A stretch of DNA of 6,350 nucleotides from assembly GCA_012728505.1 (NCBI GenBank), contig JAAYEY010000022.1, positions 1 through 6,350 on the forward strand, in the 5' to 3' direction. Origin of the DNA: Synergistaceae bacterium. Its GTDB lineage: Bacteria; Synergistota; Synergistia; Synergistales; Synergistaceae. A model generated the notes under the pieces. It was not told the DNA's origin, did no database searches, and saw only the letters and a program-made list of their open reading frames with translations. Both the position numbers and the translations under genes were made by a program. Below, piece by piece: positions 5,051-6,350 of the stretch (its first letter is position 1; each line of letters opens with the position of its first letter).

Positions 5051-6350
5051 AGTTTTCTAAGAGAAAAACGCCCATAAAAGAGCAAGATCCCGAGGTTCGT
5101 AAAGGTAATTTTAAAGAAGTCTGCCTAGGCTATACACTCGAAGAAGGAATTACAGAGGCGAAACGCTGTCTCCAGTGTAAGACAAAACCCTGTGTACCAG
5201 GATGTCCTGTTGCAATTGACATACCAGGATTCATCAAGCATATCGCTGAGGGTGATATGGCTGGCGCCGCTGAAGTAATGGATAGGCACACCAACCTACC
5301 TGCGGTATGCGGTCGTGTTTGTCCTCAGGAAACACAGTGCGAGGGAGTATGTACCGTAGGAAAGATGCCCGGCTTCGAGCCTGTCGCGATAGGGAAACTT
5401 GAACGGCTTGTTGCTGACTGGAAATACGCACAGGAAAAAGCGAAAACAGAAAAAGCCTCCATTGTTTCAAAGGGCAAAGTAGCAGTGGTCGGTTCAGGTC
5501 CTTCCGGTCTCACAGTAGCAGGCGACCTTGCAAAAAAAGGCTATGAGGTTACAGTTTTTGAAGCCCTCCATGACGCAGGCGGAGTGCTTATTTACGGCAT
5601 CCCAGAATTCCGACTTCCGAAAAACATCGTTAGGATGGAGATCGAGGCGATGCAGGATTTAGGCGTCAAGATCGAGTGCAATGCAGTAATAGGCAAGAAC
5701 AGAACCATGGAAGAAATTATGGAAGAGTTCGATGCCTGTTATATCGCCGTCGGAGCTGGCGCCCCTCATTTCCAAGGTGTTCCCGGCACTACGCTAAACG
5801 GAGTTTATTCCGCAAGTGAATATCTCACACGGATAAACCTCATGCACGGATATGAGTTTCCCAAATATGATACACCGCTTAAGAAAGCAAAGAAGGTAGT
5901 TGTTATCGGCGGAGGAAACGTTGCTATGGACGCAGCGCGTTCTGCAAAGAGGCTTGGAGCCGATGAAGTCACAATCGTTTATAGAAGATCCCTCCAAGAA
6001 CTTCCGGCACGTATTGAAGAGTATCACCATGCTGTGGAAGAAGGAATAATATTCAACTGGCTAAGCAATCCGACAGAGTATGTAAATAACGGTGAAGGCC
6101 AGCTCAGCGGAGTTAAATGCATAAAAATGGAACTTGGCGAGCCCGATGACTCAGGACGAAGGCGTCCGGTGCCCATTAAGGGAAGTGAGTTCTTTGTTGA
6201 AGCCGACACTGCAATCGAAGCTATAGGCCAAGCTCCCAACAAAATCCTCCTATCCACATTCCCCGAAATGAAGCTCAACAAGTGGGGATATATAGATGCA
6301 GATCCCAAGACCGGCGCTACATCTGTTCCAGGCGTCTACGCAGGCGGAGA
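5041..6350 (+). CDS. nfnB: NfnB: NADPH-binding large subunit of NfnAB, 3'-truncated
   Basis: The frame runs from ATG 5041 to the right edge without a stop: 436 codons, with about 30 missing if it has the usual 460-470. It belongs to the glutamate-synthase-small-subunit-like flavoproteins. The N-terminal domain carries two [4Fe-4S] sites: Cys43, 46, 51 and 55, and the group CGRVCPQETQCEGVC with Cys90, 94, 100 and 104. GSGPSG (151-156) binds FAD. GGGNVAMDAAR (290-300) with YRRS (314-317) is the NADPH site, the arginines suiting the 2'-phosphate. The closing FAD motif VPGVYAGG (429-436) is cut by the window edge. The weak ribosome site GGAG (5033-5036) and the overlap with nfnA imply coupled translation. 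In this pair, NfnB holds the bifurcating FAD and exchanges electrons with ferredoxin and NADPH. Without nfnA next door, GltD or homotetrameric glutamate synthase would be the alternative. Confidence 0.92.
   Translation, partial: MAIKFSKRKTPIKEQDPEVRKGNFKEVCLGYTLEEGITEAKRCLQCKTKPCVPGCPVAIDIPGFIKHIAEGDMAGAAEVMDRHTNLPAVCGRVCPQETQCEGVCTVGKMPGFEPVAIGKLERLVADWKYAQEKAKTEKASIVSKGKVAVVGSGPSGLTVAGDLAKKGYEVTVFEALHDAGGVLIYGIPEFRLPKNIVRMEIEAMQDLGVKIECNAVIGKNRTMEEIMEEFDACYIAVGAGAPHFQGVPGTTLNGVYSASEYLTRINLMHGYEFPKYDTPLKKAKKVVVIGGGNVAMDAARSAKRLGADEVTIVYRRSLQELPARIEEYHHAVEEGIIFNWLSNPTEYVNNGEGQLSGVKCIKMELGEPDDSGRRRPVPIKGSEFFVEADTAIEAIGQAPNKILLSTFPEMKLNKWGYIDADPKTGATSVPGVYAGG

Noticed and set aside
5234..6308. 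Several minus-strand open frames within nfnB
   Set aside because: The plus frame encodes intact iron-sulfur, FAD and NADPH motifs throughout, so these are by-products of its codon usage.

Overview
The window looks like a chromosomal segment from an anaerobic, fermentative bacterium. It carries the NfnAB electron-bifurcating transhydrogenase, a YgeW-type carbamoyltransferase as found in anaerobic purine and amino-acid catabolism, and a probable selenocysteine-containing glutaredoxin. The gene content and moderate base composition would suit Synergistota or a clostridial Firmicute. That placement is inference, because there is no rRNA or other marker here.

Layout, left to right. Positions 1-1032 (+) hold the 5'-truncated ygeW-like carbamoyltransferase. 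Eleven bases later an unrecognised tryptophan-rich conserved hypothetical protein follows (1044-1592, +). A perfect 17-bp inverted repeat with a 4-nt loop lies just after it (1613-1650). An orphan 62-codon gene with a good ribosome binding site is at 1861-2049 (+), ending at a bidirectional terminator (2116-2135). Facing it on the minus strand is glucose-6-phosphate isomerase (2193-3551). Immediately upstream of pgi, also on the minus strand, is a short gene that conventional calling misses: an 83-residue glutaredoxin-like protein (3579-3830) whose first active-site Cys codon is TGA.

The TGA sits exactly at the redox position (T-U-P-W-C). It is followed at the right distance by an 8-bp hairpin with a 5-nt loop (AGUAU) that resembles a bacterial SECIS element. 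The gene also has its own AGGAG ribosome binding site. I read it as a selenoprotein probably co-transcribed with pgi. This is the most interesting item in the window.

A 374-bp AT-rich divergent intergenic region (3831-4204) separates this operon from nfnA (4205-5050, +) and nfnB (5041 to the right edge, +, 3'-truncated). These two genes overlap by 10 bases. NfnAB couples NADH and reduced ferredoxin to NADPH formation. The divergent operons therefore place a thiol/selenol redox protein and a glycolytic enzyme next to the cell's NADPH-generating machinery. No tRNA, rRNA, CRISPR array, transposase or phage gene is visible.
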